64,000 bases of DNA from RGIG4790 sp964437615 (GCA_964437615.1 CAYTHL010000001.1:1-64000); one strand, 5' to 3'. Shown: positions 17,005-25,778, numbered from the stretch's first letter. Numbers and translations: made by a program. Notes: generated by a model from the sequence alone, not told the origin.

Positions 17005-18042
17005 ATGATTGCATACATTATATATTTTGCTATTTTTGCGGTAATTTATTTAAGTGGGCTAAAATACACCGGCAAAAGTTTAGAGCAGCCATTTAACAGA
17101 TATAATACTAATTGTTTAAGGGGCTTTGCGGCCATGTTGGTATTGTTTTATCATATGGGTCGGTGTATGTATTTTGGCCCTATCGCCGTTGGTTTGTTTT
17201 TTATGCTTTCGGCATACGGGCTTGTAAAAAGTTATCAAAGGTATGGTCAAAAATATCTAAAAAAGATGCTTTTTAGCAATATCCCCATGCTTTATGGAGA
17301 GTTTGTAATAATTAATGCAATAGATTATTTAGCAATAAAATCTAGCCAAGAAAGTGTGTGGTGGCAGGGGTTATTGAAAATTTTTGGCGTTAATGGCTTT
17401 TTACCATACAATAGGGTGAATGAACAATCTTGGTACATTTATACTATTTTAATAGTTTATGTTGCGTTTATATTAATATATTATCTTTGTGCCAAACTTA
17501 AAGCTAAATCCTTTGCGCCATTTATTTTAAGTGCTCTTGTTATAGGTTATTATATTTTGTGTAATGGTGTAAGTAGCATAAGTGTACTTTATGGCAGAGC
17601 AATTTTGTGCTTTATTATAGGCCTTTTTTACGGAACATTTACAGAGCAAATTACTAATATTTTACGCAAATATTTTTGGCAATTTGGTATATTAATGATT
17701 GCTGTTTTGGGTTACTGTTTATTTAAACGCGAAGAATTAATTATTTCAGTTGGAGTGTCAATTTTTGTACTATTGGTGTTCCAAAAGTTTAACTTTGTTA
17801 ATAAATTTTATGCATTTTTAGGTTACATTAGTTTAGAAATATATTTGTTGCAATATCTTTTTCTTAAATCTTTTGAAAGTTTAATAGATAATAGTTTTTT
17901 ATTTATGTTTTTAGTAATTATCTGTACACTTACTGCTGCTATTGCATTAAGGCTAATAAAATCTGCTTTAATAGCCTTAGTAAAGCATATAAAAACAAAA
18001 CGATGCAAGCAAAAAAGTCAGCCAACAGGAGCTGTTAACTAA
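17005..18042 (+). CDS. membrane acyltransferase (acyltransferase-3 / OafA-like family)
   Basis: Polytopic membrane protein of about 345 residues with roughly ten hydrophobic helices. The family signature appears near residue 38: LRGFAAMLVLFYHMG, containing the R-G-x-A and the conserved His in the helix that forms the active site. Such enzymes transfer acetyl or other acyl groups to cell-surface sugars, peptidoglycan or lipids. The C-terminus is basic and cytoplasmic. I chose the ATG at 17005 behind AAAGGG; an upstream frame from 16972 has no SD. It is divergent from the XRE repressor and carries its operator in the promoter, so expression is probably conditional. Three hairpins follow the gene. 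Confidence 0.85.
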   Translation: MIAYIIYFAIFAVIYLSGLKYTGKSLEQPFNRYNTNCLRGFAAMLVLFYHMGRCMYFGPIAVGLFFMLSAYGLVKSYQRYGQKYLKKMLFSNIPMLYGEFVIINAIDYLAIKSSQESVWWQGLLKIFGVNGFLPYNRVNEQSWYIYTILIVYVAFILIYYLCAKLKAKSFAPFILSALVIGYYILCNGVSSISVLYGRAILCFIIGLFYGTFTEQITNILRKYFWQFGILMIAVLGYCLFKREELIISVGVSIFVLLVFQKFNFVNKFYAFLGYISLEIYLLQYLFLKSFESLIDNSFLFMFLVIICTLTAAIALRLIKSALIALVKHIKTKRCKQKSQPTGAVN

Positions 18043-18048
18043 CAAAAA

Positions 18049-18069
18049 AATATGGGCACAACCCATATT
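18049..18069. terminator. hairpin with a near-identical copy at 21760
   Basis: AATATGGG-CACAA-CCCATATT, 8-bp stem. The same 21-nt sequence with one base change (TACAA loop) occurs at 21760-21780, where it is followed by a T-run. A second hairpin lies at 18073-18098 (GCCTGTAAACA with TGTTTATAGGC). Confidence 0.6.
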
Positions 18070-18102
18070 AAAGCCTGTAAACATATTTGTTTATAGGCAA
18101 CA

Positions 18103-18133
18103 AAAAAATTTAACCCAAAAGGTTAAATTTTTT
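18103..18133. terminator. bidirectional terminator
   Basis: AAATTTAACC pairs with GGTTAAATTT around CAAAA, with A-run and T-run on either side. It separates the acyltransferase (plus) from the convergent lipoprotein gene (minus, stop at 18153). Confidence 0.85.
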
Positions 18134-18152
18134 GCCTAAAATAAACTTATAA

Positions 18153-20018
18153 CTATTTTATTGGTCCTCCTGCCGAATTTCCACTTGTTGTTATTGTAGA
18201 GTTTGAACTAGTTTTAACGCTTGTGGACGAAGTGCCAGTTATAATTGTGTATTTTGAGCCCTTTGCAATCTCTGGGCAAGAAATGACTATGCTTGAATAG
18301 GATTTACTTGAGCCAAATATTAAACTTGGAGAGAAACTAGCAAGGGTTTCTTCGTTACTATTTTTAATGGAAACACTTCCAGACCTAGATGAAGATAAGT
18401 TTATTGAAATGGCACACTGAGTTGATGATGTGGATGGTGTCTCTACCATACCTTTTGTTCCAACAGCTATAACAATTCCACCATTAATAACTATGCCCGA
18501 CTCAGAATCTAGTGCGGCATCTGCCCCGCTTGTTGGCCCGCTAACATACAATTCGCCGCCTGTTATTTTTATTCCGCCATTTGAGTCTACTCCGTCTCCG
18601 CCAGAGGAAACATAAGTTTTCCCGCCCGAAATAAGAATTTGGCAAACAGTTTTCTGTGCGGTTTCAGAAAGGTCGCTATCGGCAGCATTAATTCCATCAT
18701 CTGAGGCAACCACAACTATGTTTCCGCCTGAAATTTCAATTGCCTGTCCTTCAAGCCCCTCGTAAGATTTAGAAATATTTATACTTCCGCTACCAACAAC
18801 AAGGTTTGTGTCGGCATGAATGCCATCGTCGCTGGTGGAAGCGCTAATGCTCCCCCCATAAACAAAAACATTACCAGAATTTGAGTGTATAGAGTCATCG
18901 GTCGACTCAATATCTATAGTTCCGCCTTCAATTAAAATTGTATAATTTGAACTTGCAACATTATATTCTGTTTCACTATCGCTTGCAAAATAGTAGTCAA
19001 TTTCGCCCACTTTAATTCCTTTAACACTCTCTTGGAGCTTATAATATGTGTGGCCTTTTTCAACCGAGTCGCTTGCAACCTTTGTATATGTAGAACCAGA
19101 TTTAGAATAACAACCAGTTTCTCCGCCAGATGTGGCCGTGTATTGCTCAAATTCTGCCTCAGTGGAAATGTTTACTGTTCCAGATTTGATATAAACAAAA
19201 CTATCCGCCTGAATACCATCGCCGTAACAATTTTCAATGTCTACCGTTGTTCCCCCGCTTATAAATACAAAACCCTTAGTATAATCAAAAACTGGAACTG
19301 TAGCGTCTGCCGCAAGTTTATCATAATCGCTCTCGGCATGAAGCCCATCTTTTCCGCATTCGTCTATGCTTATATTTGCCCCGTCTAAATAAATTGAGTC
19401 TGCACTAATGCCATGGTTTTGTGCGGTGATGGTGATATTTCCACCCAAACCATAGAAAATCCCATCACACTTTATGCCCGATTTGGTACTTTCTATATTT
19501 AGCGAACCTTCACCATTTATGGTTAGATTTCCCGAAGTGCTAATTGCGTTTGCAGAAGTCTCACTTGCGTTAGAAATGCTGTTTTGCCCAATAAGTGTTA
19601 TAATTAAATCCACCCCGCTTTTTGCATCAATAACTTTAGACCCTGCGTTAGTTAAACTTACATTGTTAAAATATAAATGCACCACCCCAGAATTTTTTAT
19701 AGTTATTGAGCTATTAATAGTGCCAGTGTAGTAATAACTTCCCGCACTTTCAATTGTTGCAGTATTGGTGTCGTCATAACTGCTACTATTCGTAATTGTT
19801 TGTTCGCTTGCCAAATTATTAGTATAAGTACTTACTGCCGATTTAAGGTTGGTTTGAATATTAGAAGTGTCTACAGAACTTATTTCCACATTCGACTTCA
19901 ATCCTCCACCAAGTTTATCAAAGTTGTATTCCCTAACGCCACAAGCCGACAACACCAAGCAACATGGTAAGATTGCACATAGAGCCAACTTTTTAAAAAA
20001 TTTTTTTAGTTTTTTCAT
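18153..20018 (-). CDS. Cthe_2159-like carbohydrate-binding surface lipoprotein (DUF4353)
   Basis: A 621-residue secreted protein. The N-terminus is a lipoprotein signal: basic MKKLKKFFKK, a hydrophobic core and the lipobox LSAC at about 23-26, so the mature protein is membrane-tethered outside. The rest consists of short parallel beta-helix-like rungs rich in Gly, Ser, Thr and Asn with repeated ISGG and DGI(H/N)AD patterns (GISADSIYLDG, DGIHADTNLVV, DDGINAADSD). This fits the Cthe_2159 family, whose founding member binds acidic plant polysaccharide and calcium. The SD AGGAGAGG supports the start. It is transcribed divergently from an ECF sigma factor and an RsgI-like anti-sigma gene, suggesting regulation by them. 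No catalytic residues are evident. Confidence 0.85.
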   Translation of the reverse strand: MKKLKKFFKKLALCAILPCCLVLSACGVREYNFDKLGGGLKSNVEISSVDTSNIQTNLKSAVSTYTNNLASEQTITNSSSYDDTNTATIESAGSYYYTGTINSSITIKNSGVVHLYFNNVSLTNAGSKVIDAKSGVDLIITLIGQNSISNASETSANAISTSGNLTINGEGSLNIESTKSGIKCDGIFYGLGGNITITAQNHGISADSIYLDGANISIDECGKDGLHAESDYDKLAADATVPVFDYTKGFVFISGGTTVDIENCYGDGIQADSFVYIKSGTVNISTEAEFEQYTATSGGETGCYSKSGSTYTKVASDSVEKGHTYYKLQESVKGIKVGEIDYYFASDSETEYNVASSNYTILIEGGTIDIESTDDSIHSNSGNVFVYGGSISASTSDDGIHADTNLVVGSGSINISKSYEGLEGQAIEISGGNIVVVASDDGINAADSDLSETAQKTVCQILISGGKTYVSSGGDGVDSNGGIKITGGELYVSGPTSGADAALDSESGIVINGGIVIAVGTKGMVETPSTSSTQCAISINLSSSRSGSVSIKNSNEETLASFSPSLIFGSSKSYSSIVISCPEIAKGSKYTIITGTSSTSVKTSSNSTITTSGNSAGGPIK

Positions 20019-20141
20019 AACCCTCTCCTAAAAATATTATACACAAACTAAAACGTTTTTAAATTGAGTTTTATTGTAAAAATAATGTATTTTTTAAAAA
20101 TAATGTGTTACAATGGTTAATGTTTTAAAACAAGGCTTCTA
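20019..20141. promoter_or_regulatory. divergent control region, lipoprotein and sigma genes
   Basis: The minus strand has an extended -10 (TGTGTATAAT) shortly before the lipoprotein SD. The plus strand has TGTGTTACAAT (-10 TACAAT) about 26 nt before the sigma factor ATG. A palindrome AAAACGTTTT lies at about 20050-20059 between them. No -35 is clear for either gene, which would fit control by an alternative sigma factor or activator. Confidence 0.45.
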
Positions 20142-20681
20142 ATGGATAAAAAATTGTTAGATAATCTAATTCAAAAAATACAGCTTGGAGATGAAAAGGC
20201 TTTCGAGGATTTTTATGTTGCCACAAATAAAAAGCTGTTTTCTTTCGTTTATATAATAACAAAAAACCAATTTGATGCAGAAGATGTGGTTCAAGAAACT
20301 TATATAAAGTTTAAGGCAAGCTCTAATAGATATCATATTGGAACAAACCCGAGTGCCTTTTTAATGAAAATTGCAAAAAATACAGCATTAGATAAGCTTA
20401 GAAAATTAAAAAGGGAAACAAATTTTGACGCTTTAGACTACGAAGCCAAAGATGAAAGTCAATCTTTTACAAGAAAAGAACAAAATTTGTTTTTGCACAA
20501 CTTGATGAACAAAAATCTGCAAATAGAAGAAAGGCAAATAGTTATTTTACATATTGTAGAGGGCTATAAACACCGAGAAATTGCAAAGTTTTTGGGGCTT
20601 CCCCTTGGAACCGTACTTTGGAAATACAACAGAGCCCTTAAAATATTGAAAGAAAAAATAAAGGAGGAACAAGAGAATTGA
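20142..20681 (+). CDS. ECF-type sigma-70 family RNA polymerase sigma factor
   Basis: A 179-residue alternative sigma factor. Region 2 spans about 24-90 with the core-binding DAEDVVQETYIKF, and region 4 about 118-172 with the helix-turn-helix HREIAKFLGLPLGTVLWKYNRALKIL that reads the -35. Regions 1 and 3 are absent, as expected for ECF sigmas. The gene overlaps the next one by 4 nt (TTGA), the usual translational coupling of a sigma with its anti-sigma factor. Its stop TGA is part of that overlap. The likely target is the divergent carbohydrate-binding lipoprotein, the operon itself, or both. Confidence 0.92.
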   Translation: MDKKLLDNLIQKIQLGDEKAFEDFYVATNKKLFSFVYIITKNQFDAEDVVQETYIKFKASSNRYHIGTNPSAFLMKIAKNTALDKLRKLKRETNFDALDYEAKDESQSFTRKEQNLFLHNLMNKNLQIEERQIVILHIVEGYKHREIAKFLGLPLGTVLWKYNRALKILKEKIKEEQEN

Positions 20682-21448
20682 AATTTAAACATTTTAAACA
20701 ACAACTTATTAGCGAAGTAGAAAAAGTCTATCTTCCCATGTCTGAAGAAACAAAAAACGCTAAAATTGTCCAAGTAACCAAAACTGAGCTAAAGACCTCC
20801 AAAACACCTAAAAATAACATTTTAAAATGGGCAATATCTTGCTTATGTGTGGCGATAATTGTCATGATTTCTATTTTGCTTTCCGTGGCATTAAAGCCAA
20901 CAGACACAACTTCCGCCTCTAACCTAACTTCTTATATTCTAGAGATAAATCCAAGCGTTTGCATAACAACTGATAAAAATAATATGGTAATAAGTGTTTT
21001 TTCTTTAAACAATGATGCCGACATCCTTTTAAGCGATGAAAAATTAAATTTAAACAACGAAATATCTATAGATAACTATGTTAAGGAAATAATAAACCTA
21101 TCTATAGAAAAGGGTTTTTTGTTTAGCTCTAATTCTCAAACCGAAATAGCTATTTATGCAATTAACAACAAGGAAAGCCATGCAAAAGAAAACAGTCTGC
21201 ATATAAAAGAAATCATTGGCAAAGAACTGCTAGACCAAGGCTTTGAGAATTTTAATATTAATTCCAACACTATTAAAATAGACGAGTTTAAAGAAAAAAC
21301 GGGAATTGAAAGCAACAATAAAGACCTAGATAAAATGCAAAACGACTTGCTTAATCATGATAAATTTTTTGATCCAAATTTTGACCCAGCCAACCCACCT
21401 TCTCAAAACAAGGCTAACAAACAATACTTTTTATATAAGTTTTTATAA
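20678..21448 (+). CDS. RsgI-like membrane anti-sigma factor
   Basis: A 256-residue single-pass membrane protein starting at TTG, which overlaps the sigma factor stop. Residues 1-49 are cytoplasmic and should bind the sigma factor; 50-71 are the membrane helix. About 84-205 form an extracytoplasmic domain resembling the RsgI central domain, starting SYILEINPSVCITTDKNN and followed by a long helical part. In Clostridium thermocellum RsgI proteins, the Asn-Pro bond of this domain is reported as an autoproteolysis site, and the equivalent N91-P92 is present here. The C-terminus ends in an Asp, Asn and Pro-rich tail and carries no carbohydrate-binding module, unlike many cellulosomal RsgI proteins. 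Sensing may instead involve the neighbouring lipoprotein. Confidence 0.75.
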   Translation: MKFKHFKQQLISEVEKVYLPMSEETKNAKIVQVTKTELKTSKTPKNNILKWAISCLCVAIIVMISILLSVALKPTDTTSASNLTSYILEINPSVCITTDKNNMVISVFSLNNDADILLSDEKLNLNNEISIDNYVKEIINLSIEKGFLFSSNSQTEIAIYAINNKESHAKENSLHIKEIIGKELLDQGFENFNINSNTIKIDEFKEKTGIESNNKDLDKMQNDLLNHDKFFDPNFDPANPPSQNKANKQYFLYKFL

Positions 21449-21759
21449 AAACCGCTTTAAAAAGTTTAACAAAATTTTTTAATAACGTTTGTTGATAAAC
21501 TTAATATTTTAATAAATCTATTTATTGCGGGCAAATCTCTTTTTGCTAAAAATAAATACATACACACTTATGCTTCAAGCCTTACTAACTTTTTATGCAT
21601 AAATCTCTAAAAACTAGCAAACTAAAAGTGGAAAAAGGGATTGAGAATCCTCACTTTTAACAAAAACAGTATAATATTTTACAAAAATATTCAAAACCAA
21701 CTTGCAATTTGCCTAAAAATAAATAGCCAACTTTTAAAAATTATTTGTCTACAAGCTGC

Positions 21760-21785
21760 AATATGGGTACAACCCATATTTTTTT
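21760..21785 (+). terminator. terminator, repeat of the 18049 hairpin
   Basis: AATATGGG-TACAA-CCCATATT followed by six or more T. It would end transcripts from the sigma/anti-sigma operon before the ABC promoter. Confidence 0.75.
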
Positions 21786-21812
21786 ATCTTTGCTTTTTGG
21801 GAGCTAATTTGG

Positions 21813-21841
21813 TTGACAAAGAGAATATTTGGGCATATAAT
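21813..21841 (+). promoter_or_regulatory. perfect consensus promoter of the ABC operon
   Basis: TTGACA (21813-21818), a 17-nt spacer and TATAAT (21836-21841). Transcription would start near 21848, about 40 nt before the first ATPase gene. Confidence 0.9.
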
Positions 21842-21886
21842 TATTAAATAATAACCAAGTAAAAGTGGCTATTATGGGCGGAGATT

Positions 21887-22807
21887 ATGAACAAGATTGA
21901 AGTACAAAATTTAACTAAGGATTACGGCCACGGCAGGGGCGTATTTAATGTGTCTTTTAGCGTGTCCGAGGGCGAAGTCTTTGGCTTTTTGGGGCCTAAC
22001 GGGGCAGGAAAGTCTACCACAATTAGGCATTTAATGGGCTTTAGTAAGCCAGATAGCGGCTCAGCAAAAATTTTAGGGCAAGAGAGCTTTGACAACTACT
22101 ACAAATTTTTGGGCAATGTGGGCTATTTGCCGGGCGAAATTGCCTTGCCTGCTGGGCTAACCGGCTGGCAGTTTATAGACATGATGAAAAAGCTAAAAAA
22201 TGTGCAAGACGACACTTTTTTAAAGCATTTAATGGAGCTTTTTGAGCTAGATCCGTCGGGCGAAACCAAGCGAATGAGCCTTGGCATTAAGCGGAAGCTT
22301 GCCATAGTTACGGCGTTTATGAACGACCCAGATATTTTGGTGTTAGACGAGCCAACTAGCGGCCTAGATTTGGGCATGCAGCAAACTTTTATCAAGTTTA
22401 TTAGGCAAGAAAAAGCGCGCGGTAAGACCATTTTGCTGTCTAGCCATATTTTTAGCGAGGTTGACGCCACTTGCGACCGCATTGCAATTATTAAGGACGG
22501 CAAAGTGGTGTCCGAAGTTGTCGCCGACGACCTAAAACATAACAATAATAAAATTTACAAAATAAAATTTGCTAGCAAAAAAGACAAAAAGGAATTTTTG
22601 GACAGCGCTAAATCTAGCACAGATTTTACCATTATAGACGGCGACGAACGTTATTTAACCGTGCTTGTTAACGACAAAAATATAAATAGTCTAATTGCGT
22701 GCATAGCAAAACACAAGATAGTAGATTTTGAGCATATAAAGGAGTCGCTAGAAGACTACTTTATGAAGTACTACAAAGAAGACGCCGATTTTGGGGGTGC
22801 ATTATGA
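21887..22807 (+). CDS. ABC transporter ATP-binding protein (first of two)
   Basis: A 306-residue nucleotide-binding subunit of an ABC-2-type exporter. Visible are Walker A GPNGAGKST (about residues 36-44), a degenerate signature RMSLGIKRK in place of LSGGQ, Walker B ILVLDEPTSGLD and the switch His in LLSSH. The C-terminal 85 residues form a short accessory domain. The gene ends in TGA overlapping the ATG of the next gene by 4 nt, indicating coupling. It is the first gene of a three-gene operon with a second ATPase and one large permease; the two ATPases probably pair as a heterodimer. The substrate is unknown; antimicrobial peptides or lipids are possibilities. Confidence 0.93.
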   Translation: MNKIEVQNLTKDYGHGRGVFNVSFSVSEGEVFGFLGPNGAGKSTTIRHLMGFSKPDSGSAKILGQESFDNYYKFLGNVGYLPGEIALPAGLTGWQFIDMMKKLKNVQDDTFLKHLMELFELDPSGETKRMSLGIKRKLAIVTAFMNDPDILVLDEPTSGLDLGMQQTFIKFIRQEKARGKTILLSSHIFSEVDATCDRIAIIKDGKVVSEVVADDLKHNNNKIYKIKFASKKDKKEFLDSAKSSTDFTIIDGDERYLTVLVNDKNINSLIACIAKHKIVDFEHIKESLEDYFMKYYKEDADFGGAL

Positions 22808-23787
22808 TAGAAACTGGCAAAGTTACAGATAATTTGGCCCCACAGGGCGGGCAAGAAAAGCCCAAAAAATCCAGCAAAGAGCCGCTAATAATTGTAAAAG
22901 ATGTAACAAAAGACTACGGCAAGGGTCGTGGAATTTTTGACGAGAACTTTTGTTTATACAAGGGCGAAATTTTGGGTTTTGTTGGGGCAAATGGCGCCGG
23001 CAAAACCACCACTATTCGCAACATTATGGGCTTTATAAAGCCAGATAAGGGCAGCATTAGCATCTGCGGGCTAGACAGCTGGGCAGACGCCGAGCAAACA
23101 AAAAAATATATTAGCTACATTCCCGGCGAAATTGCCTTTCCAGACTTAAAGTCCGGCACCGATTTTTTAAAATCTCAGGCCGAACTGCTGGGCATAACCG
23201 ACATGACGTACGCAAACCATCTAATAGAAAAGTTGCAGCTAGACCCAACCGCCAATTTAAAGCGCATGAGCAAGGGCATGAAGCAGAAGACAGCAATAGT
23301 CGCAGCTCTAATGGCAGACCACGACATTTTGCTGCTAGACGAGCCTACAACTGGGCTAGACCCCCTTATGCGCCTTGCATTTATAGACATAATAAAGGAG
23401 CAAAAGAAAAAGGGCAAGACCATACTAATTAGTTCGCACCTATACGAAGAGCTGGAAAAACTTTGCGACCGCGTTGCACTTATAGACAAAGGTCGCATTG
23501 TAAACATAACCAATATGGACGAAATAAATAAGCGGCCAATTGCCGACTTTAAAGTAGAGTTTATTACCAAAAAAGATTACCAAAACTTTAAAAAACTGCC
23601 ATACAATTTTATTCGTGACCAAGAGCAGTATAGTCAAGTTACCGTCCGTATAAAGCGCAGCGAAATAACTGATCTGTTTAAAGATTTAACCCAATTTAAG
23701 GTAAAGTTTATTTCCGAGGTAAAGTATACGCTAGAAAATCACTTTAAAGGCATAATTGAAAAATTAAAGGAGAACAAAAATGATTAG
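22804..23787 (+). CDS. ABC transporter ATP-binding protein (second of two)
   Basis: A 327-residue ATPase closely related to its upstream neighbour but with a 30-residue polar N-terminal extension rich in Lys, Gly and Pro. Walker A is GANGAGKTT, the signature is RMSKGMKQK, Walker B is ILLLDEPTTGLD, and the switch His is in LISSH. The C-terminal tail resembles that of the first ATPase, suggesting gene duplication. It overlaps the upstream gene by 4 nt and the downstream permease by 8 nt, so the three proteins should be made in fixed ratio. Heterodimeric ABC-2 exporters with two distinct ATPases are known, but here only one permease gene follows. Confidence 0.93.
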   Translation: MIETGKVTDNLAPQGGQEKPKKSSKEPLIIVKDVTKDYGKGRGIFDENFCLYKGEILGFVGANGAGKTTTIRNIMGFIKPDKGSISICGLDSWADAEQTKKYISYIPGEIAFPDLKSGTDFLKSQAELLGITDMTYANHLIEKLQLDPTANLKRMSKGMKQKTAIVAALMADHDILLLDEPTTGLDPLMRLAFIDIIKEQKKKGKTILISSHLYEELEKLCDRVALIDKGRIVNITNMDEINKRPIADFKVEFITKKDYQNFKKLPYNFIRDQEQYSQVTVRIKRSEITDLFKDLTQFKVKFISEVKYTLENHFKGIIEKLKENKND

Positions 23788-25441
23788 CAAACCACTATTT
23801 AAGCAATCTTGCAAGGCAAACGCCGGCATTTGGGGATTTGTAACCGGCATAACCTGTTTTATTTTGGCAGCCCTTATACTTGTTTTGGGTAACCTTAATG
23901 TAAGCGGCATACGCGACTCAATGAGCAACATGTTTATCTCTAACACAATAGAGTCTACCATTCAGGAGCAGTCGATGACATACTTTAATATGACCGACAC
24001 CGCTCTAGACACCTACAACAGTGAATATGCTAAACTAAAAGATGTGCTGCTGCTTTTTACAAGCCAAACTGAGGAGTCAGGCGATAGTCAGGACGATAGG
24101 CAGAATATTATTAACTCTTATAATACTAAAATTGCAGAAGGAAAAACTAACGATGAAGCCATTGCAAGTGTGGTAAGTGAATACAATAATAAGTATAGTG
24201 CAGAGGCCATTGGTGTTTTAATTAAATATTATAATGATGTTAAAACAGAAGATTACACTCCAACCTATTCTGATGCCGAAATTTCGGCCTATGTTTTGGG
24301 ATTAGTTGCTGCTGGAGTTTATCAAGAATTGCAGTCCACTGCTGGCGAAGAAACGGCAGAAGAAGCCGAACAGTTTATCTCTAGTGCAATTGAAATGTAT
24401 CTAGACAAATATGCCGAAAATTCAGAAATAAGTACAACCGATTTTGCAATCGCGTATATTCCAACCGTTTTAAGCAGTTTGTTTGCAGACCAAAGCTTTG
24501 ACTATAATGGCAGAGAGATTAAAGTTAGTGATTATTTTACCGCAAAAGAAATAGAAACTACTTCGCAAGCGGCAATAGCGTCGTTTAGGTCGCAACTGGC
24601 AATAAAAGAAGCTGAAATTAGAAAAAAACTCCTTGCCGATAATCCCGAATACGCCGAAGATGAAGATGCCCTAAATGATGCAGTAAACGACGAGCTTAGC
24701 AAGTATATAAATAGCGTTATTTCGTCGCTTTCTAAAAGCTTGCTAGAAAGTATCCCAGCAGATGTAGCGCAGGCTCTTAGCGAGCTTGGCACCATGGATA
24801 TTTATGCCATGGTAATTGGCTCTATGTTTTACAAAATTGCAGGCCTACTATTGCCTATAATATTTATTATAATGACTGCCAACAACTTAATTGCTAGTCA
24901 AGTAGATAGCGGCTCTATGGCTTATGTGCTGTCTACCCCTACAAAGCGCAAAAAAGTTACCATAACCCAGATGACATACTTGCTTGTGTCGCTACTAATT
25001 ATGTTTATACTTACAACTGTAGTGGGCGAAATTTGCCTTGCTATAGTTGGCACCGAAGAATTTACCATAACCTATTCGCAATTGGCTCTACTTAGCGTGG
25101 GCGCATTTATTACAACGGCGGCAATCAGCGGAATATGCTTCCTTGCCTCTAGTTGGTTTAATCGCAGCAAACTTGCTATTAGCGTTGGCGGCGGACTATC
25201 TATGTTCTTTTTGGTGGCAACAATACTAGGTTTGTTTGGCTCTAGCATGATGCCGTCAGCAATCCGCATAGACGCAATGAACTACTTTAACTATGTGTCT
25301 ATTATTAGCCTATTTGATACAGCGTCTATTTTGGAGGGCACAACCACTTATATTTGGAAACTTGCAATACTTGCAGTAGTTGCCATTGTAACCTACAGCC
25401 TTGCCATTTGGAAGTTTGATAAAAAAGACTTGCCATTATAA
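23780..25441 (+). CDS. ABC-2-type permease with a large external domain
   Basis: A 553-residue membrane subunit. A first helix lies at about residues 17-38. A hydrophilic domain of about 300 residues follows (about 40-340, acidic and rich in Glu, Asp, Ser and Tyr), which should face outside. Five or so helices follow from about 343 to the C-terminus, including IAGLLLPIIFIIMTANNLIA and the conserved GSMAYVLSTPTKRKKV loop that contacts the ATPases. The membrane part resembles ABC-2 family permeases. The SD AAAGGAG lies inside the preceding gene. The single permease with two ATPase genes implies a homodimeric membrane part or a permease encoded elsewhere. Confidence 0.88.
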   Translation: MISKPLFKQSCKANAGIWGFVTGITCFILAALILVLGNLNVSGIRDSMSNMFISNTIESTIQEQSMTYFNMTDTALDTYNSEYAKLKDVLLLFTSQTEESGDSQDDRQNIINSYNTKIAEGKTNDEAIASVVSEYNNKYSAEAIGVLIKYYNDVKTEDYTPTYSDAEISAYVLGLVAAGVYQELQSTAGEETAEEAEQFISSAIEMYLDKYAENSEISTTDFAIAYIPTVLSSLFADQSFDYNGREIKVSDYFTAKEIETTSQAAIASFRSQLAIKEAEIRKKLLADNPEYAEDEDALNDAVNDELSKYINSVISSLSKSLLESIPADVAQALSELGTMDIYAMVIGSMFYKIAGLLLPIIFIIMTANNLIASQVDSGSMAYVLSTPTKRKKVTITQMTYLLVSLLIMFILTTVVGEICLAIVGTEEFTITYSQLALLSVGAFITTAAISGICFLASSWFNRSKLAISVGGGLSMFFLVATILGLFGSSMMPSAIRIDAMNYFNYVSIISLFDTASILEGTTTYIWKLAILAVVAIVTYSLAIWKFDKKDLPL

Positions 25442-25494
25442 CTGCGTCAAACTTATCTAGCTAGCACAAAAAACTGGCAAAAATTAAAAAATGG

Positions 25495-25523
25495 TTGACA
25501 ATGCAGATTTTTTAGAATAATAT
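25495..25523 (+). promoter_or_regulatory. promoter of the T-box aspS-asnS operon
   Basis: TTGACA (25495-25500), a 17-nt spacer and TAATAT (25518-25523). Transcription would begin near 25530, at the base of T-box stem I. Confidence 0.85.
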
Positions 25524-25528
25524 AAACC

Positions 25529-25737
25529 TATCAAGCGAAGAAAAAGAGAGTAGTATAAGCCATGCGGCACAGCGAGATAACGACGGTGAAAGGTTATCCT
25601 AGCAGCTTACACAAAGGACACTTTGGAGCTTGATTACAAAATTAATAATAAAGTGGTCAAATTTTTTGACAAATTAGGTGGCACCGCGGATAAAATTTAT
25701 TCGTCCTAATGCAAATGGCATTGGGGCGATTTTTTTG
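25529..25737 (+). promoter_or_regulatory. T-box riboswitch, predicted tRNA-Asp specific
   Basis: A T-box leader that senses uncharged tRNA and controls transcription termination. Stem I closes with TCAAGC near 25530 and GCTTGA near 25628. The GAGAGTAGTA bulge region, the GCGAG...GGTGAAAG distal loops and the specifier loop are present. The specifier is GAC at 25617-25619 followed by a purine, an aspartate codon, matching aspS downstream. Stem III is GTCAAATTTTTTGAC. The T-box AGGTGGCACCGCGG is at 25676-25689. The competing terminator at 25702-25737 pairs CGTCCTAATGC with GCATTGGGGCG before a T-run. aspS and asnS share the transcript, so asparaginyl-tRNA synthesis would also respond to aspartate starvation. 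Confidence 0.95.
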
Positions 25738-25778
25738 TTTAACCCAGCCCCATAAAACATAAAATAGGAGCATTTTTT

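Larger units (their letters stand above)
21449..21886. other. 438-nt intergenic region with hairpins and the ABC operon promoter
   Basis: No convincing gene is present; a 68-codon frame at 21641-21847 has no SD and runs through the hairpin and promoter. A hairpin with TAAAAGTG and CACTTTTA arms lies at 21623-21659, the AATATGGG terminator at 21760-21785, and a strong promoter at 21813-21841. Confidence 0.55.

Noticed and set aside
21641..21847. 68-codon frame before the ABC operon
   Set aside because: It runs through a terminator hairpin and a perfect consensus promoter and lacks an SD.
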